From NCBI GenBank assembly GCA_964617105.1, contig CAZTWC010000001.1, forward strand, positions 4,737 to 44,783: a stretch of DNA of 40,047 nucleotides, in the 5' to 3' direction. Each line of letters starts with the position of its first letter. Position 1 is the stretch's first letter. The notes under the pieces are model-generated. The model was not told where the DNA came from. It did no database searches and saw only the letters and a list, made by a program, of their open reading frames with translations. This document shows positions 22,797-31,249 of this stretch, piece after piece. Origin of the DNA: CAZTWC01 sp964617105 [NCBI: uncultured Myxococcia bacterium] (GTDB taxonomy: Bacteria > CAZTWC01). The position numbers and the translations under genes are program-made.

Positions 22797-24671
22797 ATGA
22801 TCGGTACCAATTTAGATTACGCTATTATTATTGCTTATTTTATCACCATCTTGGGATTTGGTTCTCTTTTTGGCCGCTTTACCCGTTCCACCTCCGACTT
22901 TTTTTTCAGTGGTCAACGTTTCACCTGGTGGTTAATTGCCTTTTCAAACGTGGCCACGGTAGTGGGCTCTTATAGTTTTGTTAAGTATTCGGCAGCCGCC
23001 TATAGTTTTGGTTTTTCCTCCACTCAATCTTATCTTAACGACTGGTTTTGGATGCCACTTTTCATTTTTGGCTGGTTACCAATAATCTATTATTCCAAAA
23101 TCAAGTCGATTCCAGAATATTTCCAGCGGCGCTTTAACAAAAATTGCCGGATTATCGTCACTATTTTATTATTATCCTACATGATCGGGTATATTGGCAT
23201 AAATTTCTATACTTTAGGAGTGGCCCTCAATAAACTTTTAGGTTGGGACGTATTCACCGCATCGGTAATTATAGCCGCCATTTCAGCGGTTTATGTTACC
23301 GCCGGCGGGCAGACCTCGGTAATCATGACCGACCTTTTACAGGCTTTTTTGCTGTTGGTAGCCGGCTTTGTCCTCTTTGGGTTAGGAATCTACTATTTAG
23401 GCGGCTTTGATTACTTTTGGAGCGGCTTGCCCGCTGGACACAAGACTGCCTTCGCCCAGTTCAACCAACCGACGCAGTTCAATTTTATCGGCGTCTTCTG
23501 GCAAGATACCGCCAATACCGTGGCTTTTTACTTTTTAAACCAGGGGATAATCATGCGCTTCCTGTCGGCCAGGAGCGTTAAAGACGGCAAAAAAGCGGCT
23601 ATCGTTACCGTGTTAATCCTGATGCCTATCTCCGCTATTGCAGTAGCTAACGCCGGCTGGCTGGGAAAGGCCATGGAAACCCATAATCTGCTTCCCCCTG
23701 GAACCACTGCTCAGGATATTTTTGTGGTAGTAGCCAATATCCTCTGCAAACCGGGGGTTTTCGGTCTGGTGATGGCCGCCCTCACTGCGGCCTTGATGTC
23801 AACTGCTGACACCCTGATCAATGCGGTTGCCGCCATCACAGTTAACGATGTGGTCAAACCTTATATTAAAAAGGATGGCAGTGACAAATACTATCTGAGG
23901 CTGGCCAGGATTGCTTCAATTGTGACGGCTATCATCGGCATCGCTCTGGTACCGGTGTATATGAGTTTCGGCTCTATTTATGAGGCTCATGGCACTTTTA
24001 CTGCTGCGGTAACGCCACCCATGGTAGTAGCCTTGCTCCTGGGGGCCTTCTGGCGTCGCTATACCGCCCGGGCTGCCTTTTGGACCATGGCGGGAGGTAT
24101 GATAGCTATAATAATATCGGTGATTTTTCCTCAAGTTATGACCCTGTTTGCCCATGGTACCGATATGGGAGGCGACAGTGGCGCCAATGCCTACAAATAT
24201 ATCCGGGCTTTTTGGGGACTTTTAGCCAGCGGCGCTATTGGGGTTGGAGTTACTTTACTGGCCCCTGGTCCCCAAAAGGGAACGAATAGTATGAGCGGCC
24301 TGGTTTGGGGAACGGTAAAAGAGAGTATGTTAGCCTATAAAGGCCGGGCCCCTAACCTTGTACCTGGCAAAAAACTTCTTTTACAAGTGGAATTTTATTC
24401 TGACCTTACTTCTGCAGAAGATGGGGCTAAAGAAGAAACCAAGATTGCTATCTACCTCTCACCTCAGGATATGGATGAAATGGCGGCCTCAGAAGGCGAT
24501 CTGGGCTTTATCTCCAATAAAAACCTGATTTGGGGCGGGCTACGCTCTACTCATGTTGAATTGAAAATAAATGCTCAAAGCAAACCGGGTAATGTCCAAA
24601 TACCATCAAAATTAGGCCCGGTTTTAAATGTTAAACCGGGAGATAAGGCTTGGACAGAAATGTTATTTTAA
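22797..24671 (+). CDS. Sodium/solute symporter (SSS family)
   Basis: A 624-residue inner-membrane transporter of the sodium:solute symporter family. About 13 hydrophobic helices cover residues 5-505. Family signatures include the GGQTSVIMTDLLQAFLLL segment after helix 5 and the long STADTLINAVAAITVNDV stretch. A soluble C-terminal domain of about 110 residues (roughly 515-624), rich in charged residues and beta-like strands, extends beyond a basic symporter core and may be regulatory. Translation is probably coupled to the small protein (3-base gap, no separate ribosome-binding site). Substrate cannot be read from sequence; amino acids, sugars or organic acids are all possible. Confidence 0.92.
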   Translation: MIGTNLDYAIIIAYFITILGFGSLFGRFTRSTSDFFFSGQRFTWWLIAFSNVATVVGSYSFVKYSAAAYSFGFSSTQSYLNDWFWMPLFIFGWLPIIYYSKIKSIPEYFQRRFNKNCRIIVTILLLSYMIGYIGINFYTLGVALNKLLGWDVFTASVIIAAISAVYVTAGGQTSVIMTDLLQAFLLLVAGFVLFGLGIYYLGGFDYFWSGLPAGHKTAFAQFNQPTQFNFIGVFWQDTANTVAFYFLNQGIIMRFLSARSVKDGKKAAIVTVLILMPISAIAVANAGWLGKAMETHNLLPPGTTAQDIFVVVANILCKPGVFGLVMAALTAALMSTADTLINAVAAITVNDVVKPYIKKDGSDKYYLRLARIASIVTAIIGIALVPVYMSFGSIYEAHGTFTAAVTPPMVVALLLGAFWRRYTARAAFWTMAGGMIAIIISVIFPQVMTLFAHGTDMGGDSGANAYKYIRAFWGLLASGAIGVGVTLLAPGPQKGTNSMSGLVWGTVKESMLAYKGRAPNLVPGKKLLLQVEFYSDLTSAEDGAKEETKIAIYLSPQDMDEMAASEGDLGFISNKNLIWGGLRSTHVELKINAQSKPGNVQIPSKLGPVLNVKPGDKAWTEMLF

Positions 24672-24680
24672 CTCTGTTTG

Positions 24681-24875
24681 TTACGGCAACATCTCCACAA
24701 AGGCCTCCAACCGGGTTTTCAATTGCCCCTCGGAAAAGTTGCGCTGATCTATACAGTCCACTTCCAAATTAAGTACCACAGATATCAGGGGCGTATATGA
24801 GCACAGATAGCCGATATAATTTGCCCGATTGTTGCTCATCAAAGTCTCCAGACGGTATTTTAATAAAAGTTGATA
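24681..24875 (-). pseudogene. Remnant of a 2-hydroxyacyl-CoA dehydratase/benzoyl-CoA reductase subunit
   Basis: A minus-strand frame open from 24875 to TAA 24683-24681 gives about 64 residues. Its first half contains IGYLCSYTP, which matches the GYFCSYTPEE motif near the N-terminus of HgdB/BcrB-type subunits (PF06050). It jumps directly to VVLNLEVDCIDQRNF followed by SEGQLKTRLEAFVEMLP, which matches the extreme C-terminus of the same family. The 300 or more intervening residues are missing, so this looks like an internally deleted relic. ATG 24839 could start a 52-residue product, but no ribosome-binding site is evident. The family match is from memory of the motifs. Confidence 0.6.
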
Positions 24876-24898
24876 TTAATAAATTATCGCACACATCA

Positions 24899-24926
24899 TT
24901 GCTTTTTTTCAAGAACTTGATAAAAT
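24899..24926 (+). promoter_or_regulatory. ahcY promoter with palindrome in the spacer
   Basis: TTGCTT (24899-24904), 16-base spacer, TAAAAT (24921-24926). The spacer holds the inverted repeat TCAAG-AA-CTTGA (24909-24920), a plausible operator between -35 and -10. Which regulator would bind is unknown. Confidence 0.45.
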
Positions 24927-24969
24927 AAATCTTCTAAGTAACAACAGGACGAGATAAGGAGTAGGTACC

Positions 24970-26454
24970 GTGCAAGATCAATCAACCATATCATCCACAG
25001 AGAAAAATTATCAACCGATAAGCCGTGCTGAAAAAACCGGTTTAGAGAAGACAATCGATTTCAAAGTCAAAGATCTTAAGCAGGCTGACTTTGGCCGCAA
25101 GGAGATCGAAATCGCTGAAAAAGAGATGCCCGGCCTGATGACTATCAGGGCAAAATATGCACCCCAAAAACCATTAAAAGGGGTTCGGATCTCCGGTTCT
25201 CTGCATATGACCATCCAGACCGCGGTGTTAATCGAAACTCTGATAGATCTGGGAGCCGAAGTGCGCTGGAGTTCGTGCAATATCTATTCTACCCAGGACC
25301 ATGCCGCTGCGGCCATGGCTGAAGCCGGAGTGGCCGTTTTTGCCTGGAAGGGAGAAACTTTAGATGAATACTGGTGGTGTTTAGAGCAGGCCCTGACTTT
25401 TCCCGGAGGACTGGGACCCAACCTAATAGTGGATGACGGCGGCGATGCCACCATCTTTGTGCACAAGGGATTCCAGGCAGAAGATAACCCGGCAATGTTG
25501 GATGTAGACGCCTCCCATGAAGATGAACAGGCCATGTTGGCCCGGTTAAAAAATATCCTGGCTAAAGATAATCAAAAGTGGCACCGAATCTCCAAAGAGT
25601 TAAAAGGGGTATCAGAAGAAACCACCACCGGGGTAAGCCGCTTATACCGCATGGAAAAAGATGGAAGCCTGCTTTTTCCTGCCATCAATGTAAACGACAG
25701 TGTCACCAAGTCCAAATTCGATAACCTGTATGGATGCCGGGAATCGTTGGCTGATGGCATAAAAAGAGCCACCGACGTGATGGTGGCCGGCAAAAGAGTG
25801 ATAATTTGCGGATACGGTGATGTGGGCAAAGGCTGTGCTGCAGCCATGGCTGCCTTTGGCGCCCGGGTGGTGGTTACAGAAATAGATCCCATCTGCGCTT
25901 TGCAGGCCTGCATGGCCGGTTTTACGGTGAAAACTATTGAGGATGAGGCTGAGCACGGCGATATTTTCGTCACGGCCACCGGCAACTACAATGTGATTAC
26001 TGCTCAGCACATGTCTAAGATGAAAGATAACACCATTATCTGCAATATCGGCCATTTTGACAATGAAATAGATGTTGCCGGTCTTAAAAATTGGTCTGGG
26101 ATGGAACGGATCGAAATAAAACCCCAGGTGGCTAAATACTGTTTCCCAGACGGCCATACCATCATTCTGCTGGCTGAAGGACGCCTGGTGAATCTGGGAT
26201 GTGCCACTGGCCACCCATCTTTTGTGATGTCCAACTCCTTTTCCAACCAGGTGTTGGCCCAAATCGATCTGTGGAAAAACCAAAACACCTACAAATCCCA
26301 GGTCTATCTATTGCCTAAACTAGTGGATGAAGAGGTTGCCAGGCTCCATCTAGGCAAATTGGGAGTCCATCTTACTAAATTAACTCCTGAGCAGGCCACT
26401 TATCTGGGTATTGATGTCAATGGACCATTTAAAACCAATGAGTACAGATATTAA
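24970..26454 (+). CDS. ahcY: Adenosylhomocysteinase (EC 3.13.2.1)
   Basis: Hydrolyses S-adenosylhomocysteine to adenosine and homocysteine, keeping the methylation cycle running. The 494-residue length is that of the longer bacterial form. It has His79 in [15 protein letters not shown], the VDDGGD block (Asp155/156), Glu217 in EETTTGV, Lys247 and Asp251 in [10 protein letters not shown], the NAD motif GYGDVGKG (281-288), [11 protein letters not shown] and the C-terminal [10 protein letters not shown]. The start is GTG 24970, with AAGGAG 8 bases upstream. It is directly followed (TAA-ATG) by the PHP phosphatase gene. The promoter is described at 24899-24926. Confidence 0.97.
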   Translation: MQDQSTISSTEKNYQPISRAEKTGLEKTIDFKVKDLKQADFGRKEIEIAEKEMPGLMTIRAKYAPQKPLKGVRISGSLHMTIQTAVLIETLIDLGAEVRWSSCNIYSTQDHAAAAMAEAGVAVFAWKGETLDEYWWCLEQALTFPGGLGPNLIVDDGGDATIFVHKGFQAEDNPAMLDVDASHEDEQAMLARLKNILAKDNQKWHRISKELKGVSEETTTGVSRLYRMEKDGSLLFPAINVNDSVTKSKFDNLYGCRESLADGIKRATDVMVAGKRVIICGYGDVGKGCAAAMAAFGARVVVTEIDPICALQACMAGFTVKTIEDEAEHGDIFVTATGNYNVITAQHMSKMKDNTIICNIGHFDNEIDVAGLKNWSGMERIEIKPQVAKYCFPDGHTIILLAEGRLVNLGCATGHPSFVMSNSFSNQVLAQIDLWKNQNTYKSQVYLLPKLVDEEVARLHLGKLGVHLTKLTPEQATYLGIDVNGPFKTNEYRY

Positions 26455-27207
26455 ATGACCACCCTGGACTATACAGATATATTGCAGATAGACATCCATT
26501 CTCACTTGCTTCCCCATGTGGATCATGGGGCCGAGAGTGAGGATGAGGCTTTCTCTATGATCAGCCAAATGGCGGAGATGGGCTACCGCCATCTGGTGTT
26601 GACACCTCACTGCCGGCAATCTCTGTTTACTTATAATCCCAAATCCATTAAAACTGTTTTTCAGCAAGTAAAAAAAAGAGTTGCCACCGAGGGGCTTGAT
26701 ATCAATCTTTCTTTGGGAGCAGAGTATTTTTTTGGCCACTATTTGAACCAAATGCTGGCCGATAGAGATATGTTTTTCTTAGACCAGGAGCAACGCTGTT
26801 TTTTGTTGGAATTACCGGTTTTAATGTTTCCCCCAACTTTGCCTGACTGGATATTTAAAGCCAAAGTAAAAGGATTTAAACTGGTTATAGCCCATCCGGA
26901 AAGATATGAATTTGTAATTAAGAATCCTCTACGAGTTACCCAGTTGTTAGATCTGGGCGTCTATCTACAAATGAATTTAGGTAGTTGCCTGGGACTTTAT
27001 GGCCGTAAAGTAAAAAAAACCGCTCTTACGCTGCTGGGAAATGGTCTGGTACAGTTGATGGGCTCTGATTTGCACTCCCCCTCTGAATTGAAGACCATTA
27101 GAAAAGGGATTAAAAAAATAGTGAAAAAATTTGGCCGGGAATATATCTCCACCCTCTGCAGTTTGAATCCTGGTCGTTTGCTGGCGGGCGAAGAACTTAT
27201 AATGTAG
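26455..27207 (+). CDS. CpsB/YwqE-like PHP-domain phosphatase
   Basis: A 250-residue PHP-fold metal-dependent protein of the CpsB/CapC/YwqE type, which dephosphorylates tyrosines on bacterial kinases that control polysaccharide export. Metal-site motifs are DIHSHLLPHVDHGA (from Asp13), LTPH (49-52), GAEYF, IAHPERY and GSDLHSP. The family usually has DAH in the last motif, and here it is DLH. The ATG abuts the ahcY stop. No tyrosine kinase or polysaccharide gene lies next to it, so the substrate is open. It is followed closely by a flippase-like membrane gene, consistent with an envelope role. Confidence 0.85.
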   Translation: MTTLDYTDILQIDIHSHLLPHVDHGAESEDEAFSMISQMAEMGYRHLVLTPHCRQSLFTYNPKSIKTVFQQVKKRVATEGLDINLSLGAEYFFGHYLNQMLADRDMFFLDQEQRCFLLELPVLMFPPTLPDWIFKAKVKGFKLVIAHPERYEFVIKNPLRVTQLLDLGVYLQMNLGSCLGLYGRKVKKTALTLLGNGLVQLMGSDLHSPSELKTIRKGIKKIVKKFGREYISTLCSLNPGRLLAGEELIM

Positions 27208-27232
27208 TGTGCCTCCCTATTATTATTTTGTT

Positions 27233-28240
27233 ATGCAAAAAAACCTGGTTAAAATTATACTCAGTCTGTCTATTGGTCTATTTTTTTTCTGGGTCGCCTT
27301 TAGAGGCGTGAATACAGATGCCTTACTCCGACAACTCAAGGAAGTTAGACTGCTCCCTTTTTTAATCTCCACCATTTTGTTTGCCCTGCATCACTTTATT
27401 AAATTCTGGCGCTGGGCCATTATGATCAGATCTCAGGCAGATATTTCCACCCACCGCATTATTAATGTCTGTGCCGTGGGTTTTATGGCGGTGGTGCTTA
27501 TGCCCCTGAGGCTGGGTGAATTTGTCCGCCCTTACCTGATTGCCGAAAAAGACAAAATCCGCATCTCCACCGCCATGGGCACCGTAGTGGTGGAGAGAGT
27601 GGTGGATGGTTTATTGGTTACCCTGTCCCTGTTTGCCTTTCTCTTCTCTTTGGATGACAGACAGGTGCCTAAATCTATCTATTATTCAGCCTTCATGGCT
27701 TTGACGGTTTTTATCTCCGCCATGGGGGTGCTTATTCTCTTCCTACTTAGGCCCACCTGGGCAAATCGCCTTTTTTACCGGATTTTATCTCCTCTCTCGC
27801 TAAAATTGGCTGATAAAATCACCGGCCTGATAAACTCATTTATCCATGGATTAAAATCGTTCAAAGGTAAAAAAGACCTGGCCGCTTATCTGGGGTTGAC
27901 TCTGTTGCTGTGGACTTTTAACGGCTTGAACCTCTATGCCCTGTTCTTTGCCTTAAATATCGACTTGCCGCTAATAGCCGGTTTTATTTGCCTGTGTTTT
28001 ATCGTGGTATTAATTATGATTCCGGCTGGTCCCGGCTTTGCCGGCAATTTTGAACTGGCTATAATCAGTGCTCTGACCATTTTTGCCGTGAATAAGAGTT
28101 CCGCTATGGCGTTTGCCCTGCTGGCTCACGCCCAGCAATTGGCCATCGTCATCATCATGGGTTGTGTCCCCTTTTTAATGGGCCGAATAACCTGGGGTGA
28201 TGTGGTCAAACCAAAGTCTGGTAAAACACAAAGACGCTAA
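27233..28240 (+). CDS. Flippase-like integral membrane protein (UPF0104/LPG_synthase_TM, PF03706)
   Basis: About 335 residues with roughly eight hydrophobic helices and the family pattern: GRxxxWAIMIRSQ region, GFMAVVLMPLRLGEFVRPYLIA, TVVVERVVDGLLVT and IPAGPGFAGNFELAI. This family comprises the membrane part of lysyl-phosphatidylglycerol synthases and AglD-like proteins, thought to move or present lipid-linked substrates. The aminoacyl transferase half of MprF is absent. I choose ATG 27233 (MQKNLVKIIL); an in-frame GTG at 27209 would begin one base after the previous stop. Neither has a clear ribosome-binding site. It is convergent with a glycosyltransferase gene. Confidence 0.85.
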   Translation: MQKNLVKIILSLSIGLFFFWVAFRGVNTDALLRQLKEVRLLPFLISTILFALHHFIKFWRWAIMIRSQADISTHRIINVCAVGFMAVVLMPLRLGEFVRPYLIAEKDKIRISTAMGTVVVERVVDGLLVTLSLFAFLFSLDDRQVPKSIYYSAFMALTVFISAMGVLILFLLRPTWANRLFYRILSPLSLKLADKITGLINSFIHGLKSFKGKKDLAAYLGLTLLLWTFNGLNLYALFFALNIDLPLIAGFICLCFIVVLIMIPAGPGFAGNFELAIISALTIFAVNKSSAMAFALLAHAQQLAIVIIMGCVPFLMGRITWGDVVKPKSGKTQRR

Positions 28241-28249
28241 AAGCCGTTC

Positions 28250-30013
28250 TCAGAGACCATCTATTTGCACCAGAAAAAATTTATTGCTACTCTTATCTAC
28301 AATTTTGGCCTTCTGCCTGTAATCGGTTCCCAACCGGTCCAGCATCTTTTTATAACGCCGTTGCTCCACAATAACAAACTCCCGCCCCTTACGAGAGAGA
28401 AACTCTTTTAGTTTGTTTACCTTTTTTATCTGCACTACAGTGTTGCAAGAATAGAAGGTTTCTCCCCGCCAGTTCATCAAGTAGGCGGCAATGGGCTCCC
28501 GGTTTTCCCGCAACTGATAATAGGTATTGAATATTTGACGCTGGCTCCAGTTAGGGCTCATTACTCTGAAATGGTAGTGGCTCAAAAAGAGGGAAAAAAT
28601 AAGGGCGGAAACTATAGTACCCATAAGCAGGATTCTATGCCATTTAAACAAATAACTGACGGCAATAACAGCGCCTGCCGCAGTGAAAAGGGTGGAGAAA
28701 AAAAACCTGGCATCAAGATGATAGGGATATGGTCTTTGGTAATTGTATACAAACAAATCGAGCAAATGCTTGGGCTTCATGGAGATATCCCGGGCCACAA
28801 AAATAAACAGCAGCAGGCAGAGCAACATCACTAACAAATTGCGATTTTCCCGGGACAGCCAAGATGATTGCCAAAATTGGGATAAATAATAGGAGGTCAA
28901 CACCGCCAGAGGAGGAAGAGCAGGCAGAATATAGTGATGAAATTTGGTAATAGACAGAGTAAACAGAGTAAAACAAAGGATAAACCAAAGTAAAAAGAAA
29001 AGCAACGCCCTCGGTGGACCGGTTTGGGAGGATAGATTAACTCCTTTAAACCGGTTTAGAATCTTGTGCAAAGTTGCCGGTAAAAACGCCGACCAGGGAA
29101 AAGCGGCAAACGCCAACTGGTCCAGGTAAAAACTAAAAGTGCCCCGGCTGCCATGCACCCCCCGGCTTAGACGGTTTAAATGATCGTGGATAAAAAATCG
29201 CTTAACAAAATTTTTCCCCTCGTCATCTTTGCCGGGAAAAAAACTCATTAGCAGATACCAGGGTGCTGCCATCAATAAAAACAGTAGTCCACCTTTGATG
29301 ATTCGCAGTTTTTTCAGCATCCACCACTCTCCGGAAATTAAAAGGTAGAGAAGAATAACCGCGCCAGGCAAGGCGAACCCCAAAAGTCCCTTGGCCAGGG
29401 TGGCCAAAGCACAGAAAATGTAGAAAGCCAGCAGAAATCCTCTCCGGGGCTGAAAATGCTCCTTCTCACCCGCTTCCGGGACAAAAACTGCACTCATAAA
29501 ACAAGCCAGAGCTGAAGTGGTCAACGCCACAAAGGGCATATCGGTCATGGCCTGTTTGGCGATAAAAAGAAACTGTGGTGAAGTGGCCATCACCAAAGAG
29601 GCGATTACAGCAATTATTCTACTCTTAAAACAACGGGCCACCGCCAGATAAAGTAAAACCATGGTCATAATGGCCAACATGGCAAAGGGCAGTCGCACTG
29701 CCAATTCCACCCATTGAGATACTCCCTGCTCAGGGCTGTTGACCCCCACAATCGCCATGGGTAAAGCCATGAGCCAAAAGGACAAAATAGGCTTGGAAAA
29801 AAAGTACGCAGACTCCCAAAAAGGGTGGAGAAAGTCACCCCGGGCCAGCATCTCCCTGGCTACCTCAGCATAGTGGGTTTCCCAGGGATCCCAAAGCCCC
29901 ACTGAGCCCATGCCCGGCAGATATAGTATAACTCCCAGAACAACCAATAACAGCATATCCCCCCTGGCTCCCCATCTCTCCACTCTCTGTTCAAACCAAC
30001 TTAATTTAGACAT
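28250..30013 (-). CDS. ArnT-like GT83/PMT-family glycosyltransferase
   Basis: A 587-residue inner-membrane glycosyltransferase of the PMT/ArnT superfamily (GT-C fold), which uses polyprenyl-phosphate sugars. The first periplasmic loop carries the acidic motif WDPWETHYAEVAREML (Asp42, Glu45), typical of the family's catalytic loop, and FFSKPILSFWL. About 10-12 hydrophobic helices cover residues 20-460; a soluble C-terminal domain of about 120 residues follows. ArnT adds L-Ara4N to lipid A, but the sugar and acceptor here are unknown. It is transcribed away from purC, with a 176-base shared upstream region. The ATG has no strong ribosome-binding site. Confidence 0.85.
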   Translation of the reverse strand: MSKLSWFEQRVERWGARGDMLLLVVLGVILYLPGMGSVGLWDPWETHYAEVAREMLARGDFLHPFWESAYFFSKPILSFWLMALPMAIVGVNSPEQGVSQWVELAVRLPFAMLAIMTMVLLYLAVARCFKSRIIAVIASLVMATSPQFLFIAKQAMTDMPFVALTTSALACFMSAVFVPEAGEKEHFQPRRGFLLAFYIFCALATLAKGLLGFALPGAVILLYLLISGEWWMLKKLRIIKGGLLFLLMAAPWYLLMSFFPGKDDEGKNFVKRFFIHDHLNRLSRGVHGSRGTFSFYLDQLAFAAFPWSAFLPATLHKILNRFKGVNLSSQTGPPRALLFFLLWFILCFTLFTLSITKFHHYILPALPPLAVLTSYYLSQFWQSSWLSRENRNLLVMLLCLLLFIFVARDISMKPKHLLDLFVYNYQRPYPYHLDARFFFSTLFTAAGAVIAVSYLFKWHRILLMGTIVSALIFSLFLSHYHFRVMSPNWSQRQIFNTYYQLRENREPIAAYLMNWRGETFYSCNTVVQIKKVNKLKEFLSRKGREFVIVEQRRYKKMLDRLGTDYRQKAKIVDKSSNKFFLVQIDGL

Positions 30014-30123
30014 CTATAAACCATTTAAGAAGATAATTAATTTACCCAAATATGGCATGTTTTATATCTATATGCAAGTCAAGGGTCTTTTGATGCTTGA
30101 CAGGACACTCATTCATGGTTTCC

Positions 30124-30162
30124 ATTGACATCTTACCTTGCAAATGATATGAATATGTCAAT
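30124..30162 (+). promoter_or_regulatory. purC promoter flanked by an inverted repeat
   Basis: TTGACA (30125-30130), 17-base spacer, TATGAA (30148-30153). ATTGACAT (30124-30131) and ATGTCAAT (30155-30162) form a perfect 8-bp inverted repeat with centres 31 bp apart, about three helical turns. This could be a repressor operator spanning the promoter. Confidence 0.55.
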
Positions 30163-30189
30163 CTTTTTCCCTTTTTACGCGAGGTTATC

Positions 30190-31149
30190 ATGGAATTAGA
30201 AAACCAGATCAAAGAGCAATTAGAAAGCACCCTCCAACAAACCGATTTCCCCTCTTTAGGCAAGTTGCAACGGGGAAAAGTTCGGGATGTTTACCATCAA
30301 CAAGATCAATTGGTAATCATCACCACCGATCGGGTCAGCGCCTTTGACCATGTGTTGGGCACTATACCTTTTAAAGGTGAACTACTGACCGCTCTTACTC
30401 ACTTTTGGTTCAAAAAAACCGCAAACATTGTAACAAACCATATTATCGATATGCCCGACCCCAATGTGCTGATAGTTAAAAAATGCCGGACCTTGCCGGT
30501 GGAAGTTATTATCAGGGGCTATATCACCGGCAGCCTCTGGAGGGATTATCAAAAAGATGGCGCCCCTGCTTACGGAATCACTTTTCCCGGAGACTTGAAA
30601 AAAGACCAAAAATTTACCTCCCCGATTATCACCCCAACCACCAAGGCTCAAATAGGAGAACACGATCTGCCCATCAGCCGGGAGGAAATAATCGACAGCG
30701 GCCTGGTGAACCCGGAGATATACACTCAGGTTGAAAACATCGCTTTACAACTCTTCAAGTGCGGTTCTGAATGGGCCGATTCTCAGGGATTGATCCTGGT
30801 GGATACCAAATATGAATTTGGTCTGGACCAGCAAGGAGAAGTGATGCTTATAGATGAAATTCATACCCCTGACTCCAGCCGCTATTGGCAAAAGGAATAT
30901 TACCAGGAGAAATTCCAGGCTGAAAAAAACCAGGTGATGCTGGACAAAGAAAATATCCGCCAGTGGTTGCGGGAGAGGGGATTTTCCGGCCATGGCACTC
31001 CCCCTGCCCTGTCCGATGATATCCGTATCCATTTGAGTAAAAAATATCTGCAACTCTATCAGACTATGACCGGGGAAACTTACACCCCTCATGGTTCAGA
31101 TCCATTACCCCGCCTGCAGGAAAATTTAAAAATCGGCAAAACCGCGTAA
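30190..31149 (+). CDS. purC: Phosphoribosylaminoimidazole-succinocarboxamide synthase (EC 6.3.2.6)
   Basis: Joins CAIR and aspartate with ATP to make SAICAR in purine synthesis. The 319 residues correspond to the long form of the enzyme. Motifs are GKVRDVY (29-35, nucleotide loop), TDRVSAFD (46-53), VIIRGYITGSLWRDYQKDG, DTKYEFG and IDEIHTPDSSRYW. GAGG is 5 bases before the ATG. It stands alone rather than in a pur cluster, with its own promoter and possible operator, and is divergent from the glycosyltransferase gene. Confidence 0.97.
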   Translation: MELENQIKEQLESTLQQTDFPSLGKLQRGKVRDVYHQQDQLVIITTDRVSAFDHVLGTIPFKGELLTALTHFWFKKTANIVTNHIIDMPDPNVLIVKKCRTLPVEVIIRGYITGSLWRDYQKDGAPAYGITFPGDLKKDQKFTSPIITPTTKAQIGEHDLPISREEIIDSGLVNPEIYTQVENIALQLFKCGSEWADSQGLILVDTKYEFGLDQQGEVMLIDEIHTPDSSRYWQKEYYQEKFQAEKNQVMLDKENIRQWLRERGFSGHGTPPALSDDIRIHLSKKYLQLYQTMTGETYTPHGSDPLPRLQENLKIGKTA

Positions 31150-31162
31150 ATTTTACGAAGTC

Positions 31163-31192
31163 TTGCAATGTCACCATAAAATATGTTAAAAT
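31163..31192 (+). promoter_or_regulatory. Promoter of the large lipoprotein gene
   Basis: TTGCAA (31163-31168), 18-base spacer, TGTTAAAAT extended -10 (31184-31192). It gives a leader of about 50 bases that includes the hairpin at 31233-31247. Confidence 0.45.
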
Positions 31193-31232
31193 TATAGTTT
31201 ATCTTATCTGGGTGGTTCTATATTATCCTGGC

Positions 31233-31247
31233 ATGGGGGAGGCCCAT
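31233..31247 (+). promoter_or_regulatory. Hairpin presenting the ribosome-binding site in its loop
   Basis: ATGGG-GGAGG-CCCAT: a perfect 5-bp stem whose whole loop is the GGAGG ribosome-binding site of ATG 31250 (7-base spacing). It resembles the GGA loop of the flagellin leader, though the loop has 5 bases rather than 6. Confidence 0.5.
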
Positions 31248-31249
31248 TT

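Noticed and set aside
25642-26283. 213-codon minus-strand frame inside ahcY
   Set aside because: It lies wholly opposite a highly conserved enzyme, where codon structure commonly leaves open antisense frames.
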